From positions 1 through 64,000 of the forward strand of contig NZ_AUFE01000008.1 of NCBI RefSeq assembly GCF_000426345.1: DNA of 64,000 nt, in the 5' to 3' direction. A program made the translations under genes and the position numbers. Source of the DNA: Cupriavidus phytohabitans (GTDB lineage: Bacteria > Pseudomonadota > Gammaproteobacteria > Burkholderiales > Burkholderiaceae). The notes beneath the pieces are model-generated. The model was not told the origin of the DNA. It did no database searches and saw only the letters and a program-made list of their open reading frames with translations. The first letter of the stretch is position 1. The number at the start of each line of letters is the position of its first letter. Shown one piece after another: positions 32,641-43,045 of this stretch.

Positions 32641-33672
32641 CTAGCTAATTCGGTCGGTGGCGGAGGTGGCGAAGTCGCGGCCACCGGTGCCCTCGGCAGC
32701 GCCAGGCGCGGTCAGGCCGAAGAACCCGCGCGCGTCGGCGCTGTCCTTGGCGATCGCGGCGGTCAGGTCTTCCAGGTTGTCGAAGCGCGCCTCGTCGCGC
32801 AGCTTCTTCATGAACTCAACCCGTATCAGCTTGCCGTACAGGTTTTCGTTGAAGTCAAAGAGGTGGACTTCCAGCAGCACGCGGCCCGCGTCCTCGATGG
32901 TCGGGCGCACGCCGATGCTGGCCACGCCGGGCAGCGGGTGGTCGGCAATGCCGTGCACCTGCACGACAAAGATGCCGTTGACCGCCGGGCGCTTGTGCGA
33001 GATGCGCAGGTTCAGCGTCGGGAAGCCCAGGTCGCGGCCCAGCTTGCGGCCGTGGATCACGTGGCCGCTGATGGCATAGCCGTGGCCCAGCAGGCGCCGC
33101 GCGTGCTCGAGGTCGCCATCAGCCAGGGCCTGGCGCACCGCCGAGCTGGAGATGCGGATGCCGCCTTCGGAGACCGAGCCCATCTGCTCGACGTCGAAGC
33201 CATAGCGGTGCCCGGCATCCTGCAGGTAGGCAAAGTCGCCCGCGCGCCTGGCGCCGAAACGGAAGTCGTCGCCGACCAGCAGCCAGCGCGTGTGCAGGCC
33301 GTGCCACAGCACGTTCTCAACGAATTCCTGCGGAGACTGGCCGGCAAAGTGGGCGTTGAAGTGCTCGACCACGACGCGGTCCACGCCGTTGCGGCGCAGG
33401 CTTTCCAGCTTGTCTCGCAGCAGCGCGATGCGGGTGGGCGCCTTGTCCGGGGTGAAGAACTCGCGCGGGTGCGGCTCGAAGGTCATCACGCACAGCGGCA
33501 GGCCGCGCGCGTCGGCCGCCGCACGCGCACGCGCGAGCAGCGACTGGTGGCCGCGATGCACACCGTCGAAATTGCCGATGGTGAGCGCGCAGGGCGCCCG
33601 GCTCTCGGCGTTGGGCAGGCCGCGGAAGACTTTCACGGGGACGGCGGGAAATGTTTCGGGTAAAGCGAGCAT
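32641..33672 (-). CDS. ribF: Bifunctional riboflavin kinase/FAD synthetase
   Basis: A 343-residue enzyme that makes FMN and FAD. The adenylyltransferase half shows [17 protein letters not shown] and [14 protein letters not shown]. The kinase half shows [27 protein letters not shown] and [10 protein letters not shown]. The ATG at 33672 was taken; the first residues are MLALPETF. It is the first gene of the ribF-ileS-lspA-coaBC-dut run, with 112 bases before ileS. Confidence 0.95.
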   Translation of the reverse strand: MLALPETFPAVPVKVFRGLPNAESRAPCALTIGNFDGVHRGHQSLLARARAAADARGLPLCVMTFEPHPREFFTPDKAPTRIALLRDKLESLRRNGVDRVVVEHFNAHFAGQSPQEFVENVLWHGLHTRWLLVGDDFRFGARRAGDFAYLQDAGHRYGFDVEQMGSVSEGGIRISSSAVRQALADGDLEHARRLLGHGYAISGHVIHGRKLGRDLGFPTLNLRISHKRPAVNGIFVVQVHGIADHPLPGVASIGVRPTIEDAGRVLLEVHLFDFNENLYGKLIRVEFMKKLRDEARFDNLEDLTAAIAKDSADARGFFGLTAPGAAEGTGGRDFATSATDRIS

Positions 33673-33788
33673 TATAAGGCGAATGGGTCGGCTTGCCGCT
33701 GCTGGCGCCGCCATGTGCCTTAAGCTGCTGTTTTTGTGCCGCAACGGGCCAGCCCGGCATGGCGCGTTGCGGTAAAAGGCGGCATGAT

Positions 33789-35705
33789 ATGCACCACTTC
33801 GCTGTCACGTCGGCGTCACATGAAGCTGAAACGCCCGGGATGCGACATTTCTTGCCGCTTTTTGTCTCCGCCATCTCAAGCCAGCCACATTTGAACGCGC
33901 TGCCCAACCGGTTCCTGTCCCGGCTTCTGCCCCGCTTCCTGCCGCAATCCAGCGGTGAGCTTGACGTCGAGACCCGCGCCAAGCTGATGGCCATCGTGCA
34001 CAAGAATGCGCCGACCGCCATCGTCGCCTCCGTGCTGCTGCCGGCACTGACCGCGCTGGGATTCCGGGACGATGTCAGCCACGCAGCGCTGCTGGGCTGG
34101 TGCGCGATCATGCTGCTGCTGACCATGGGCGGGCTGTGGTTCCATGTCGGCTACCAGCGCGACGGCGCCTCGATGAGCCGTTCCGCGCATACGCGCAAAT
34201 GGTGGAACAACATGCGCGTGCTGGCGCTGCTGACCGGGGTGACCTGGGGCAGTTCGGCGCTGCTGCATTTGTATACGGATTCGGTGGTCTTCTCCAGCGT
34301 GCTGTACCTGCTGACGCTGGGCGTGCTGGCAGGGGGGGCGGTCTCGCAGGCGCCGGTGCCGTCCAACCTGGTGTACGCGGGCGTGCCGATCCTGGTGCCC
34401 AGCATCCTGATGGCGGAGTTCGCCTTCCCCGGCCATGGCGCTTATGTACAGGGCCTGCTGGTGATCTATGCGCTGATGCTGTCGCGCCATGCCTTCAACC
34501 TGCAGGTCACGCTGGTGCGCGCGATCCAGCTCGAGGGTGACAGCCGCCGCCTGGCCAAGCAGTTCCAGGAAGAAAAGGAGCGCGCGCTGCATGCCAGCGA
34601 AGAGAAATCGCGTTTTCTGGCCGCCGCCAGCCATGACCTACGCCAGCCGGTGCATGCGCTGGTGATGCTGGTGGAGGCACTGCGCGCGCGCAACCAGTCG
34701 TCGTCGCTGCATCCGCTGGTAGAGCAGGTGGCGGCCGGCACGCAGACCATCGACCTGCTGTTCCGCTCTCTGCTGGACCTGTCCAAGCTGGAAGGCCGCA
34801 AGGTCCTGCCGACGCTGGAGCCGTGCGAACTGGGCGCGCTGATCCGCGACGTGATGAGCCAGTTCGCCGCCGACGCACGCGAAAGCGGCCTGATGCTGAC
34901 GCCGCGCGTGCCCGACGAGCTGTATGCGATGGCCGAACCGGTGCTGCTGCGCCGCGCGCTGTTCAACCTGGTGCAGAACGCGCTGCGCTATACCCAGCGC
35001 GGCGGCGTGCTGGTGACCGCGCGCCAGCGCCGCAAGCACGTGCGGCTGGAGGTGTGGGACACCGGCGCCGGTGTCACGCCCGAGCACTTGCCCGAAATCT
35101 TCTCGCCGTACTACCAGGTCAACAACCCGCAGCGCGACCCGTCTCAGGGCCTCGGCCTTGGCCTGGCGATCTTCAAGGAATGCGTGCGGCTGATGCGCGG
35201 CACCTATGGCGTGCGCTCGGTGCCGGGCAAGGGTTCGGTGTTCTGGTTTGCCCTGGCTCCGGTGCCGGCCGAGACGGTCGCCAGCGTGCGTGAGATGCGC
35301 GCCATGGCGCAGGCCCAGGAAGCCAAGCCCGACCGGCTGCAGGGCACGGTGCTGGTGGTCGACGATGACAGCCAGATCCGCAAGGCATGGATCGCGCTGA
35401 TGGAAGCGTGGGGCATCCACGTGGCCTGCGCCGCGCACGGCGCCGAGGCCGACAAGCTGTTTGCCAAGGGCCTGCGCCCGGACATCATCTTCTGCGACCT
35501 GCGGCTGCCGGGCAGCGAGAACGGGCTGGACCTGCTGGAGCGCTGGCAGAACACGCAGCCGCAGGCGCGCAGCGCGCTGCTGACCGGCGACCTGAAATCG
35601 GCCGCGCTGGCGGCGGCGGAAGAGGCGGGGTATTTCGTGTTGCCCAAGCCGGTCGACCCGGCGTCGCTGCGGATGCTGCTGCGGCGCTGGCTGCGTCCGG
35701 CTTAG
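33789..35705 (+). CDS. Hybrid sensor histidine kinase with receiver domain
   Basis: About 638 residues. Several hydrophobic helices fill residues about 70-230 with no recognised extracytoplasmic sensor. The dimerisation helix carries the phosphoryl histidine in FLAAASHDLRQPVHAL, and the ATPase has N-box LVQNALRYT, G1 VWDTGAGV and GLGLGLAIF. A C-terminal receiver has VLVVDDDS, the aspartate in IIFCDLRLPGSENG and the lysine in LPKPVD. The ATG at 33789 is chosen; 33840 is an alternative. The next gene, convergent, encodes a NarL-type response regulator and may be its partner. Stimulus is unknown. Confidence 0.87.
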   Translation: MHHFAVTSASHEAETPGMRHFLPLFVSAISSQPHLNALPNRFLSRLLPRFLPQSSGELDVETRAKLMAIVHKNAPTAIVASVLLPALTALGFRDDVSHAALLGWCAIMLLLTMGGLWFHVGYQRDGASMSRSAHTRKWWNNMRVLALLTGVTWGSSALLHLYTDSVVFSSVLYLLTLGVLAGGAVSQAPVPSNLVYAGVPILVPSILMAEFAFPGHGAYVQGLLVIYALMLSRHAFNLQVTLVRAIQLEGDSRRLAKQFQEEKERALHASEEKSRFLAAASHDLRQPVHALVMLVEALRARNQSSSLHPLVEQVAAGTQTIDLLFRSLLDLSKLEGRKVLPTLEPCELGALIRDVMSQFAADARESGLMLTPRVPDELYAMAEPVLLRRALFNLVQNALRYTQRGGVLVTARQRRKHVRLEVWDTGAGVTPEHLPEIFSPYYQVNNPQRDPSQGLGLGLAIFKECVRLMRGTYGVRSVPGKGSVFWFALAPVPAETVASVREMRAMAQAQEAKPDRLQGTVLVVDDDSQIRKAWIALMEAWGIHVACAAHGAEADKLFAKGLRPDIIFCDLRLPGSENGLDLLERWQNTQPQARSALLTGDLKSAALAAAEEAGYFVLPKPVDPASLRMLLRRWLRPA

Positions 35706-35738
35706 GCCCGGCTCAGGCCTGGAGTCGCGCGGCGCGCC

Positions 35739-36398
35739 TTACTGGCGCAGCCGGAACCGTTCCATCCGCGACATCACCTGCATGCGGGTTCGCACGCCCA
35801 GGCGTTGCAGGATCGCCGAGACATGCTCCTTGACCGTGTTCTCGGTCAGCCCCAACCGGCGCGCGATCACCTTGTTCGGCAGGCCTTCGAGCACCAGGGC
35901 CAGCACGGACCCCTGGCGCGGCGTCAGGCCCAGCTCGGCCGGCGTGACCGGTATGCCGTGCGCGGGGCCGAACGACTGGGCCCGCCCGTTCAGGGCCTCA
36001 TCGGTAGGGAACGCGGTATCGCCCGCCAACACCTTGCGCACCGCGGCGGTGAAGGCATTGGCATCGAGATGCTTGCCGACGAAGCCGCATGCCGACAGCG
36101 CGCGGGCGCGGCCCACGATTTCGGGCGTGGCTTCCGCCGACATGAAGATAAAGCGTGCCCCCGGAATGACGGTCTTGAACGACTGCATGGCATCGAAGCC
36201 GGTGCCGTCGTTCAGCCAGATATCGAGCAGCACGATATCCGGGCGCAGCCCCTGCTGCAGGCTTGTCAGCGCTTCGCGGGCACTGCCGGCGGCGTGTACC
36301 GCGACATCCGGCATGACTTCAGCAAGGAAAGCCGTAGTGCCTGACAAGGCCATAGGATGATCATCGACCACCAACAACGTCGGTGCAGCGTTCGACAT
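35739..36398 (-). CDS. Two-component response regulator, NarL/LuxR type
   Basis: A 219-residue regulator. The receiver has the acidic pair VVDDHPMALSG, the phosphorylated aspartate in IVLLDIWLNDGTGFD, T/S at MSAEAT and the lysine in GFVGKHLDA. After a linker, the C-terminal helix-turn-helix reads LTPRQGSVLALVLEGLPNKVIARRLGLTENTVKEHVSAI. It is convergent with the hybrid kinase. The 266 bases before purN probably contain its own promoter. Target genes are not known. Confidence 0.9.
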   Translation of the reverse strand: MSNAAPTLLVVDDHPMALSGTTAFLAEVMPDVAVHAAGSAREALTSLQQGLRPDIVLLDIWLNDGTGFDAMQSFKTVIPGARFIFMSAEATPEIVGRARALSACGFVGKHLDANAFTAAVRKVLAGDTAFPTDEALNGRAQSFGPAHGIPVTPAELGLTPRQGSVLALVLEGLPNKVIARRLGLTENTVKEHVSAILQRLGVRTRMQVMSRMERFRLRQ

Positions 36399-36652
36399 GC
36401 GAATTCCCGTCTAATTTCCCGTTTCGTCCTTGTTGTCACCCCGCTCGTTCAGAGCACTGTGTCGTTAAAACATGCACAGGATTGGCGCGTGGACGTAGCG
36501 CCCACTCTAGCAGAGGGGGCGAAGCGTCACAATCCATCAATCGGGGGTATCCGACCCCACCGTCACATGTTAGAGACCTTGTGGCCTGTCTGGATCTGGT
36601 GAATTAAGCACCTAATGAGTTCGCTTTACCTGAGTTTAGCGCCTCGGCTTGG

Positions 36653-36658
36653 TAGAAT
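36653..36658 (+). promoter_or_regulatory. purN -10 box, probably leaderless start
   Basis: TAGAAT, with the purN ATG beginning seven bases later and no Shine-Dalgarno sequence between. No clear -35 box is seen at 16-18 bases. The geometry is like that at clpS. Confidence 0.45.
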
Positions 36659-36664
36659 TGCGCG

Positions 36665-37333
36665 ATGAAAAAAATTGTCATCTTGATTTCCGGGCGAGGC
36701 TCGAACATGGAAGCCATTGTCCGGGCCTGCGCGGGCGACGGCTGGCCGGCCCGCGTGGCAGCAGTACTGTCGAACCGGCCCGATGCCGCCGGGCTGCAGT
36801 TCGCGCAGCAGCAAGGCATTGCCACCGGTGTGGTCGACCATCGCCAGTTCCCGGATCGCGCCTCGTTTGACGCCGCGATGGCCGAGGCCATCGATGCCCA
36901 CGCCCCCGACCTGGTGGTGCTGGCCGGCTTCATGCGCATCCTGACGCCGGCTTTTGTCGACCGCTATGCGGGCCGGCTGCTGAATATCCACCCGTCGCTG
37001 CTGCCGTGCTTTCCCGGGCTGAATACCCACAAGCAGGCGCTGGACGCCGGCGTCAAGCTGCACGGCGCCACCGTGCACTTTGTGACCCCCGAACTCGACC
37101 ATGGTCCGATCGTGATCCAGGCGGCCCTAGACGTGCTGCCGACCGACACGCCCGAAAGCCTGGCCGAGCGCCTGCTCGGGTGCGAGCACCAGATCTATCC
37201 CCGCGCCGTTCGCTGGTTCGTCGAAGACCGCCTGCAACTGCAGGACGGCGTGGTCAACGTTATCAACCCGGCCGAGCCGCAATTGCTGATGGCCATCTCC
37301 GCCCATACCCCGGCGGCAGGAGTCAAGGCATGA
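36665..37333 (+). CDS. purN: Phosphoribosylglycinamide formyltransferase
   Basis: A 222-residue folate-dependent enzyme of purine synthesis. The N-terminus KKIVILISGRGSNMEAIV binds the phosphoribosyl part. The catalytic asparagine/histidine/aspartate set is in LLNIHPSLLPCFPGLNTHKQALDAGVK (N, H) and the aspartate further on in LDHGPIVIQ. A C-terminal tail of about 25 residues extends past the usual end. The stop overlaps the next gene start (ATGA). Confidence 0.95.
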   Translation: MKKIVILISGRGSNMEAIVRACAGDGWPARVAAVLSNRPDAAGLQFAQQQGIATGVVDHRQFPDRASFDAAMAEAIDAHAPDLVVLAGFMRILTPAFVDRYAGRLLNIHPSLLPCFPGLNTHKQALDAGVKLHGATVHFVTPELDHGPIVIQAALDVLPTDTPESLAERLLGCEHQIYPRAVRWFVEDRLQLQDGVVNVINPAEPQLLMAISAHTPAAGVKA

Positions 37334-38742
37334 GCCGCAACCAGGCAGGAACCCGTCCCAACCGCAGTGAAGGCCATGCGCCGCCGCGCGGCAAGAGCAA
37401 GGGAAAGGGCAGCCCCATCCGCAAGCCCGCCAATGGCAATGCCGGCCGCGAAGGCGCGCCGCGCGTGCACGGTGGGCTGCATGCCTCGCATATCCAGCAT
37501 ATCGACCGCCTGCTCGGCAAGGTCATGCTGTTTGCGCGCCCGGCCGACGCCGTGGTGAGCTATTACTTCCGCGAGAACAGCAAGCTGGGCCATCGCGAGC
37601 GCGGCATCATTGCCGAGGCCATCTACGCGGTGCTGCGCCGGCGCGTGGAGTTCGCGCAGTTTGCCGAAAGCGGCACCGGCGCCAGCTCGCGCCGCCTGGC
37701 GCTGCTGGGCCTGGCGGCCACGCTGGGACGCGACGTGCTGACGCCGTTCCTGCACCCCGAAGAGGCCGAATGGCTCGACCGCCTGACTACGATCGAACGT
37801 TCCAGCCTGGCCCCGCGGGTACGCACCAATCTGCCCGAATGGCTGTACGACGAACTGGTGCGTCGCCATGGCGAAGCATTTACCGCGGCGCTGGGCGATG
37901 CCTGGCTGCGCCCGGCGCCGCTTGACCTGCGCGTCAATCTTGGCAAGACCAGCCGCGATGCGGCGCTGGCCGAGCTGCAGACCGCAGGCCTGGGCGCCGA
38001 GCCGACGCCGATGGCGCCCGCCGGCATCCGCATGGCCGGCAAGCCCGCACTGAACCAGCTGCCGATCTTCGTCAACGGACTGGTCGAGGTGCAGGATGAA
38101 GGCAGTCAGCTGCTGTGTAACCTGGTTGCACCGAAGCGTGGCGAGATGGTGGTCGACTTTTGTGCCGGCGCGGGCGGCAAGACGCTGGCGCTGGGTGCCG
38201 CAATGCGTTCCACCGGCCGGTTGTACGCCTTCGACGTGTCGGAAAAGCGCCTGGCCAACCTGAAGCCTCGCCTGGCGCGCAGCGGCCTGTCCAACGTCCA
38301 TCCGGTCCTGATCGACTCCGAGCGCGACGCCAAGATCAAGCGCCTGGCCGGCAAGGTCGACCGGGTGCTGGTGGATGCGCCGTGCAGCGGGCTGGGAACG
38401 CTGCGGCGCAATCCCGACCTGAAGTGGCGCCAGACGCCGGAAGCTGTGCTGGAGCTGACCGCCAAGCAGAGCGCGATCCTTGAATCGGCGGCGCGCCTGG
38501 TCAAGGGCGGCGGCCGCGTAGTCTACGCCACCTGTTCCGTGCTCGAGGCCGAGAACGAAGCTATCGTGCGCGATTTCCTCGCCGCGCATCCCAACTTCCG
38601 CCTGGTCCCGGCCAGCGAGGTGCTGGCAGACCAGAAGATCGAAGTGCCCGCGCTGCCGGCGGATAGCGGCATGTTCGCGCTGTATCCGCATCTGCACCAG
38701 ACCGACGGCTTCTTCGCCGCGGTGCTGGAACGCACCAGCTGA
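37330..38742 (+). CDS. RsmB/NOP2-family rRNA (cytosine-C5) methyltransferase
   Basis: A 470-residue SAM-dependent RNA methyltransferase. The N-terminal 50 residues are basic and low in complexity (RGKSKGKGSPIRKP). A NusB-like helical region follows. The catalytic domain has VVDFCAGAGGKTLALG, FDVSEKRLANL, the nucleophile cysteine in DAPCSGLGTLRRNPDLKW and the second cysteine in VYATCSVLEAEN. It overlaps purN by four bases. Whether it is the RsmB orthologue or another member cannot be settled here. Confidence 0.88.
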   Translation: MSRNQAGTRPNRSEGHAPPRGKSKGKGSPIRKPANGNAGREGAPRVHGGLHASHIQHIDRLLGKVMLFARPADAVVSYYFRENSKLGHRERGIIAEAIYAVLRRRVEFAQFAESGTGASSRRLALLGLAATLGRDVLTPFLHPEEAEWLDRLTTIERSSLAPRVRTNLPEWLYDELVRRHGEAFTAALGDAWLRPAPLDLRVNLGKTSRDAALAELQTAGLGAEPTPMAPAGIRMAGKPALNQLPIFVNGLVEVQDEGSQLLCNLVAPKRGEMVVDFCAGAGGKTLALGAAMRSTGRLYAFDVSEKRLANLKPRLARSGLSNVHPVLIDSERDAKIKRLAGKVDRVLVDAPCSGLGTLRRNPDLKWRQTPEAVLELTAKQSAILESAARLVKGGGRVVYATCSVLEAENEAIVRDFLAAHPNFRLVPASEVLADQKIEVPALPADSGMFALYPHLHQTDGFFAAVLERTS

Positions 38743-38799
38743 CGCCTGTGGCCGCCGCCCCTTTGCAGCGGGCGGCGGCCCTCAACCTGAGTCTCCCCG

Positions 38800-40191
38800 A
38801 TGAACGGTGAAACCCTGTCCGGCCTCGGCGGCGAGCTGAAGGCCTCCCATTCGATGTTCGGCAGGATGCTGGGCGACCTGATCCGCGATGCCGGTGGCCC
38901 GGGATTTTTCTGGCAGCTGCTGGTGCTCGCCGGCTGCCTCGCGGTGGCGTGGCCGCTGGGGCGCTACATTGTGCACCGGCTCGAGGCGCGCTACGCTAGT
39001 TCCAGCTTCTCGCTGCGCTTTGCGGCGGCCAGCCTGGAGCGGGCCATGTTCCCGCTGGCAGGGTGGGTGCTGGTGATGATCGCGCGCTTCGCGCTGGAGC
39101 CGCTGATCCCGATCAGCGTGCTGCGGCTGGCGCTGGTGCCGCTGTTCGGCATCACCGCGCTGAACGTCGTCTTCTATATCCTGCGGCGGGTGATGTCAGG
39201 CAGCGGACAACTGCACGGCATGCTGCTGCTGGTGGAGAAAGTGCTGACCACACTGGTGTGGGTCGGCATGGCCCTCTATGTACTGGGGGTGCTGTCGGAC
39301 GTGGTCGGGTGGATGCAGGACATGCGCTTCTCGATCGGCGGCAAGCAGCAGATCAGTCTCGCCGACACGCTGTTGGCAGTGGTCTGGATCCTGCTGACGG
39401 TGCTGGTGGCGTTGTGGTTCGGGTCCTGGCTGGAGGAGCGGCTGATGCGCTCGGCCAACCTCGACGTCAGCCTCAAGGTGGTTCTGACCCGCATCTCCAA
39501 GGCCGTGCTGCTGCTGGTGTCGCTGCTGCTGAGCCTGTCGCTGGTCGGCATCGACCTGACCGTGCTGTCGGTGTTCGGCGGTGCGCTGGGTGTGGGCCTG
39601 GGCCTGGGTTTGCAGAAGATCGCCAGCAACTACATCTCGGGCTTCATCATCCTGCTGGACCGCTCGGTCAAGCTGGGCGACCAGATCACGGTGGACAAGT
39701 ACACCGGCATCGTGTCGCAGATCCGCACCCGCTACACCGTGGTGCGCAACGGCGACGGCGAGACGCTGGTGCCGAACGAGCAGCTGGTGGCGCAGTCGGT
39801 GCAGAACCATTCGTTTTCGAATACAAATGTGCGCGTGGCGACGCGCGTGCAGGCCGACTACAGCGCCGATCCCGAGACCGTGATCGCACTGCTGACAGAA
39901 TGCGTGCGCGAACTGCCGCGCGTGCTGAAGGACCCGGAGCCGGCTGCCTTCCTGGCGCTGTTCGCCGACAGCGGCATCGAGTATGAAGTCGCGGTCTACA
40001 TCGCCGATCCGCAAAACGGCAAGCTTGGGGTGCAATCCGCGATGAACCGCGCCATCTGGCGCGCGCTGCGCGAGCATGGCATTTCGATCCCGTACCCGCA
40101 GCGCGAGCTTCGTGTGATGCACGAGACGCCCATGCCGGGGCCTGGCGCGCCCAAGCCGAACACCTTGCCCGAGGCTGCCAACGCCACCTGA
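38800..40191 (+). CDS. MscS-family mechanosensitive ion channel
   Basis: A 463-residue inner-membrane protein. Several transmembrane helices precede the pore helix, seen as VFGGALGVGLGLGLQKIASNYISGFIILLDRSVKLGDQI, where alternating glycine and alanine pack the pore. The beta domain (YTVVRNGDGETLVPNEQLVAQSVQNHSF) and the C-terminal alpha/beta vestibule follow. It releases solutes during hypo-osmotic shock. The start is the ATG at 38800. Confidence 0.92.
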   Translation: MNGETLSGLGGELKASHSMFGRMLGDLIRDAGGPGFFWQLLVLAGCLAVAWPLGRYIVHRLEARYASSSFSLRFAAASLERAMFPLAGWVLVMIARFALEPLIPISVLRLALVPLFGITALNVVFYILRRVMSGSGQLHGMLLLVEKVLTTLVWVGMALYVLGVLSDVVGWMQDMRFSIGGKQQISLADTLLAVVWILLTVLVALWFGSWLEERLMRSANLDVSLKVVLTRISKAVLLLVSLLLSLSLVGIDLTVLSVFGGALGVGLGLGLQKIASNYISGFIILLDRSVKLGDQITVDKYTGIVSQIRTRYTVVRNGDGETLVPNEQLVAQSVQNHSFSNTNVRVATRVQADYSADPETVIALLTECVRELPRVLKDPEPAAFLALFADSGIEYEVAVYIADPQNGKLGVQSAMNRAIWRALREHGISIPYPQRELRVMHETPMPGPGAPKPNTLPEAANAT

Positions 40192-40573
40192 CGGCCTCAC
40201 GGAAGGGCGGCGGCTGCGCCGGGCGGCGAATTCGGCACCCATGGAACGAAAACCGTTGCTCGCCGTCGAAATCCGGGAAATAGCGTATGCCGGCGCCCTC
40301 GGCAATCCGGTAGAATGCCGGGTTGTCGCGGGTTGAGACATCCCGCTCCCACATCAGACAGCCGCCAGATTGCAGCGGCTCGTACCTTGTCCCGCCAGCC
40401 CGAGGCCGGCGCCAGACTAGCGTTCCAGGGAGCCCGGAGCGACTTCGGGTTCCATGGCGAGCGCCAGACAGCTATCGCAATCAATGGATTCGCAGCTATT
40501 TTTTCTGCGCGTTGTGTGTACCGGCCCAGCCGGCTTGCACGGGAAAGTCCCTGTTTAACCGACGGAGAACAGT
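40192..40573. other. Intergenic region upstream of the desaturase gene
   Basis: 382 bases without a supported gene. A TAGAAT at about 40310-40315 could be a -10 box, giving a leader of about 250 bases before the desaturase. I see no strong palindrome that marks an operator. Confidence 0.4.
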
Positions 40574-41764
40574 TTGTTCGACACTATTCTTGACTGGGCC
40601 GCGAACGGCCTTGCCAATTGGGCCTGGTGGGAGATCGTCATCTACACCCTGGTGATGACGCACATCACCATCGCAGGCGTCACCATCTTCCTGCACCGCT
40701 GCATGGCGCACCGGTCGCTGGACCTGCACCCGATCGCCCAGCATTTCTTCCGCTTCTGGCTGTGGCTGACCACCGGCATGGTCACGCGCGAGTGGACTGC
40801 CATCCACCGCAAGCACCACGCCAAGTGCGAGACGGAAGACGATCCGCACAGCCCGCAGACCCGCGGCATCCGCAAGGTGCTGCTGGAAGGCGCCGAGCTG
40901 TACCGTGCCGAGGCCAAGAACAAGGAAACCATTGCCAAGTTCAGCCATGGCTGCCCGAATGACTGGATCGAGCGCAATCTCTACTCGCGCTTCACCTGGC
41001 AGGGCGTCGGCCTGATGCTGATCATCGACCTGGCGCTGTTCGGCGTGATCGGCATGTCGGTGTGGGCTGTGCAAATGCTGTGGATTCCGATCCATGCCGC
41101 CGGCATCATCAATGGCCTGGGCCACTGGTGGGGCTATCGCAACTACGATTGCGAAGACGCGTCGACCAACGTATCGCCGTGGGGCCTGATCATCGGCGGC
41201 GAAGAGCTGCACAACAACCACCACACCTACCCGACCTCGGCCAAGTTCTCGATCAAGTGGTATGAGTTCGACGTGGGCTGGGGCTATATCCGCGCGATGC
41301 AGGCGGTCGGCCTGGCCAAGGTCAAGAAGACCCCGCCCAAGGCGCGCCTGGTGGAAGCCCGCCCGGTCGACCACAATACGCTGGAAGCCATCATCGCCAA
41401 CCGCTATGACGTGATGGCGCGCTACGCCAAGGCCGTCAAGGGTGCGTTCCGCCAGGAACTGGAAAAGCTCAAGGAAGGCCGTGTTGCCGAGTACCGCAGC
41501 TTCAAGCCCGCCAGCAAGTGGTTCCACCGCGAGGAGACCAAGCTGGCCGCGCAGCAACGCGAACAATTGGCGAGCATCGTCGAGCAGAACAAGGCGCTGC
41601 AGACCTTCGTCGAAATGCGACGTGAACTGGCCGCCATCTGGGGCCGTTCCAACCTGACGCGCGAGCAGCTGCTGCAGCAGCTGCAGGCCTGGTGCCACCG
41701 TGCCGAGGTCAGCGGTATCCAGGCGCTGCATGATTTCTCGCTGCGCCTGCGCCGCTACGCCTGA
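40574..41764 (+). CDS. Membrane fatty-acid (acyl-CoA/lipid) desaturase
   Basis: A 396-residue integral-membrane di-iron desaturase. The three histidine boxes are FLHRCMAHRSLD, AIHRKHHAKC and LHNNHHTYP, with hydrophobic helices between. The C-terminal 130 residues are hydrophilic and likely helical (KLAAQQREQLASIVEQNKAL). It probably introduces a double bond into membrane acyl chains. Translation begins at a TTG at 40574 preceded by GGAGA. A terminator follows. Confidence 0.9.
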   Translation: MFDTILDWAANGLANWAWWEIVIYTLVMTHITIAGVTIFLHRCMAHRSLDLHPIAQHFFRFWLWLTTGMVTREWTAIHRKHHAKCETEDDPHSPQTRGIRKVLLEGAELYRAEAKNKETIAKFSHGCPNDWIERNLYSRFTWQGVGLMLIIDLALFGVIGMSVWAVQMLWIPIHAAGIINGLGHWWGYRNYDCEDASTNVSPWGLIIGGEELHNNHHTYPTSAKFSIKWYEFDVGWGYIRAMQAVGLAKVKKTPPKARLVEARPVDHNTLEAIIANRYDVMARYAKAVKGAFRQELEKLKEGRVAEYRSFKPASKWFHREETKLAAQQREQLASIVEQNKALQTFVEMRRELAAIWGRSNLTREQLLQQLQAWCHRAEVSGIQALHDFSLRLRRYA

Positions 41765-41793
41765 TACAATTCGGCCGCGCCGTATGGTTTGAC

Positions 41794-41824
41794 AAAGCCC
41801 CGCCCATGGCGGGGCTTTTGTTTT
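41794..41824 (+). terminator. Terminator after the desaturase gene
   Basis: AAAGCCCCGCC / GGCGGGGCTTT with loop CAT, then TTGTTTT. Confidence 0.9.
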
Positions 41825-41890
41825 AGATAAACTCCCCCATGTTCTGGCCGGCCGCACCCTGTTGGCGGAGGTCTAGAGGAGTACCCGGAG

Positions 41891-43045
41891 ATGACCCCAC
41901 AATCGATCAAGACCGTCGAGTTCGAGAAGCCGAACCTCGCGGATGCCGAAAACGCCACTGGCGGCAGCTGCGTGGCCCATGCCTGGGCCAAGGTGCCGCC
42001 GGTGCTGTCGCCCGATGAGCGGCAGTCGCTGAAGGCGCGTATCCGCCGCTTGCTGAAGGAACGCAACGCGGTGCTGGTGGCGCACTACTACGTCGACGCC
42101 GACCTGCAGGACCTTGCCGAAGAAACCGGGGGCTGCGTCTCCGACTCCCTCGAAATGGCCCGCTTCGGCCGCGACCACGAAGCCAAGACCCTGGTGGTGG
42201 CCGGTGTGCGCTTCATGGGCGAGACCGCCAAGATCCTCAGCCCCGAGAAGACCGTGCTGATGCCGGACCTGGATGCGACCTGTTCGCTCGACCTGGGTTG
42301 CCCGGCCGACGAATTCGCCGCCTTCTGCGACGCGCATCCGGATCGCACCGTGGTGGTCTACGCCAACACCAGTGCCGCCGTGAAGGCGCGCGCGGACTGG
42401 ATGGTGACCTCGAGCATCGGGCTGAAGATCGTCGAGCACCTGCATGCGCAGGGCAAGAAGATCCTGTGGGCACCCGACAAGCACCTGGGCAGCTATATCC
42501 AGAAGCAGACCGGCGCCGACATGCTGCTGTGGCAGGGCTCGTGCCTGGTGCACGATGAGTTCAAGGGCATCGAGCTGGACCTGCTGCGCCGTGAATTCCC
42601 CAACGCCAAGATCCTGGTGCACCCGGAATCGCCTGAGAATGTGGTAGCGCAGGCCGATGTGGTCGGCTCCACCTCGCAGCTGATCGAGGCGGCGCAGAAG
42701 CTGGACGCGACCGAGTTTATCGTCGCCACCGACAACGGCATCCTGCACAAGATGCGCATGGCCGCGCCCGGCAAGCATTTCATCGAAGCGCCGACTGCCG
42801 GCAACAGCGCGACCTGCAAGAGTTGCGCGCACTGCCCGTGGATGGCGATGAATGCGCTGACTAACCTGGCCGACGTGCTGGAGACCGGGCGCAATGAGAT
42901 CCATGTCGACCCGGCCATCGGCGTCAAGGCGGTGACCTGCATCAACCGCATGCTCGATTTTGCCGCGGCGCAGAAGCGCAATGTGCGTCCGTCGTCCGAC
43001 CTGGCGCAGGAACAGGCGCTGTTCCAGGGGATCGGTCCGGCATGA
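41891..43045 (+). CDS. nadA: Quinolinate synthase
   Basis: A 384-residue 4Fe-4S enzyme that condenses iminoaspartate with dihydroxyacetone phosphate in NAD synthesis. Typical blocks are [73 protein letters not shown] and [19 protein letters not shown], which supply the cluster cysteines. The start is preceded by GAGGAG. It overlaps nadC by four bases. Confidence 0.96.
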   Translation: MTPQSIKTVEFEKPNLADAENATGGSCVAHAWAKVPPVLSPDERQSLKARIRRLLKERNAVLVAHYYVDADLQDLAEETGGCVSDSLEMARFGRDHEAKTLVVAGVRFMGETAKILSPEKTVLMPDLDATCSLDLGCPADEFAAFCDAHPDRTVVVYANTSAAVKARADWMVTSSIGLKIVEHLHAQGKKILWAPDKHLGSYIQKQTGADMLLWQGSCLVHDEFKGIELDLLRREFPNAKILVHPESPENVVAQADVVGSTSQLIEAAQKLDATEFIVATDNGILHKMRMAAPGKHFIEAPTAGNSATCKSCAHCPWMAMNALTNLADVLETGRNEIHVDPAIGVKAVTCINRMLDFAAAQKRNVRPSSDLAQEQALFQGIGPA

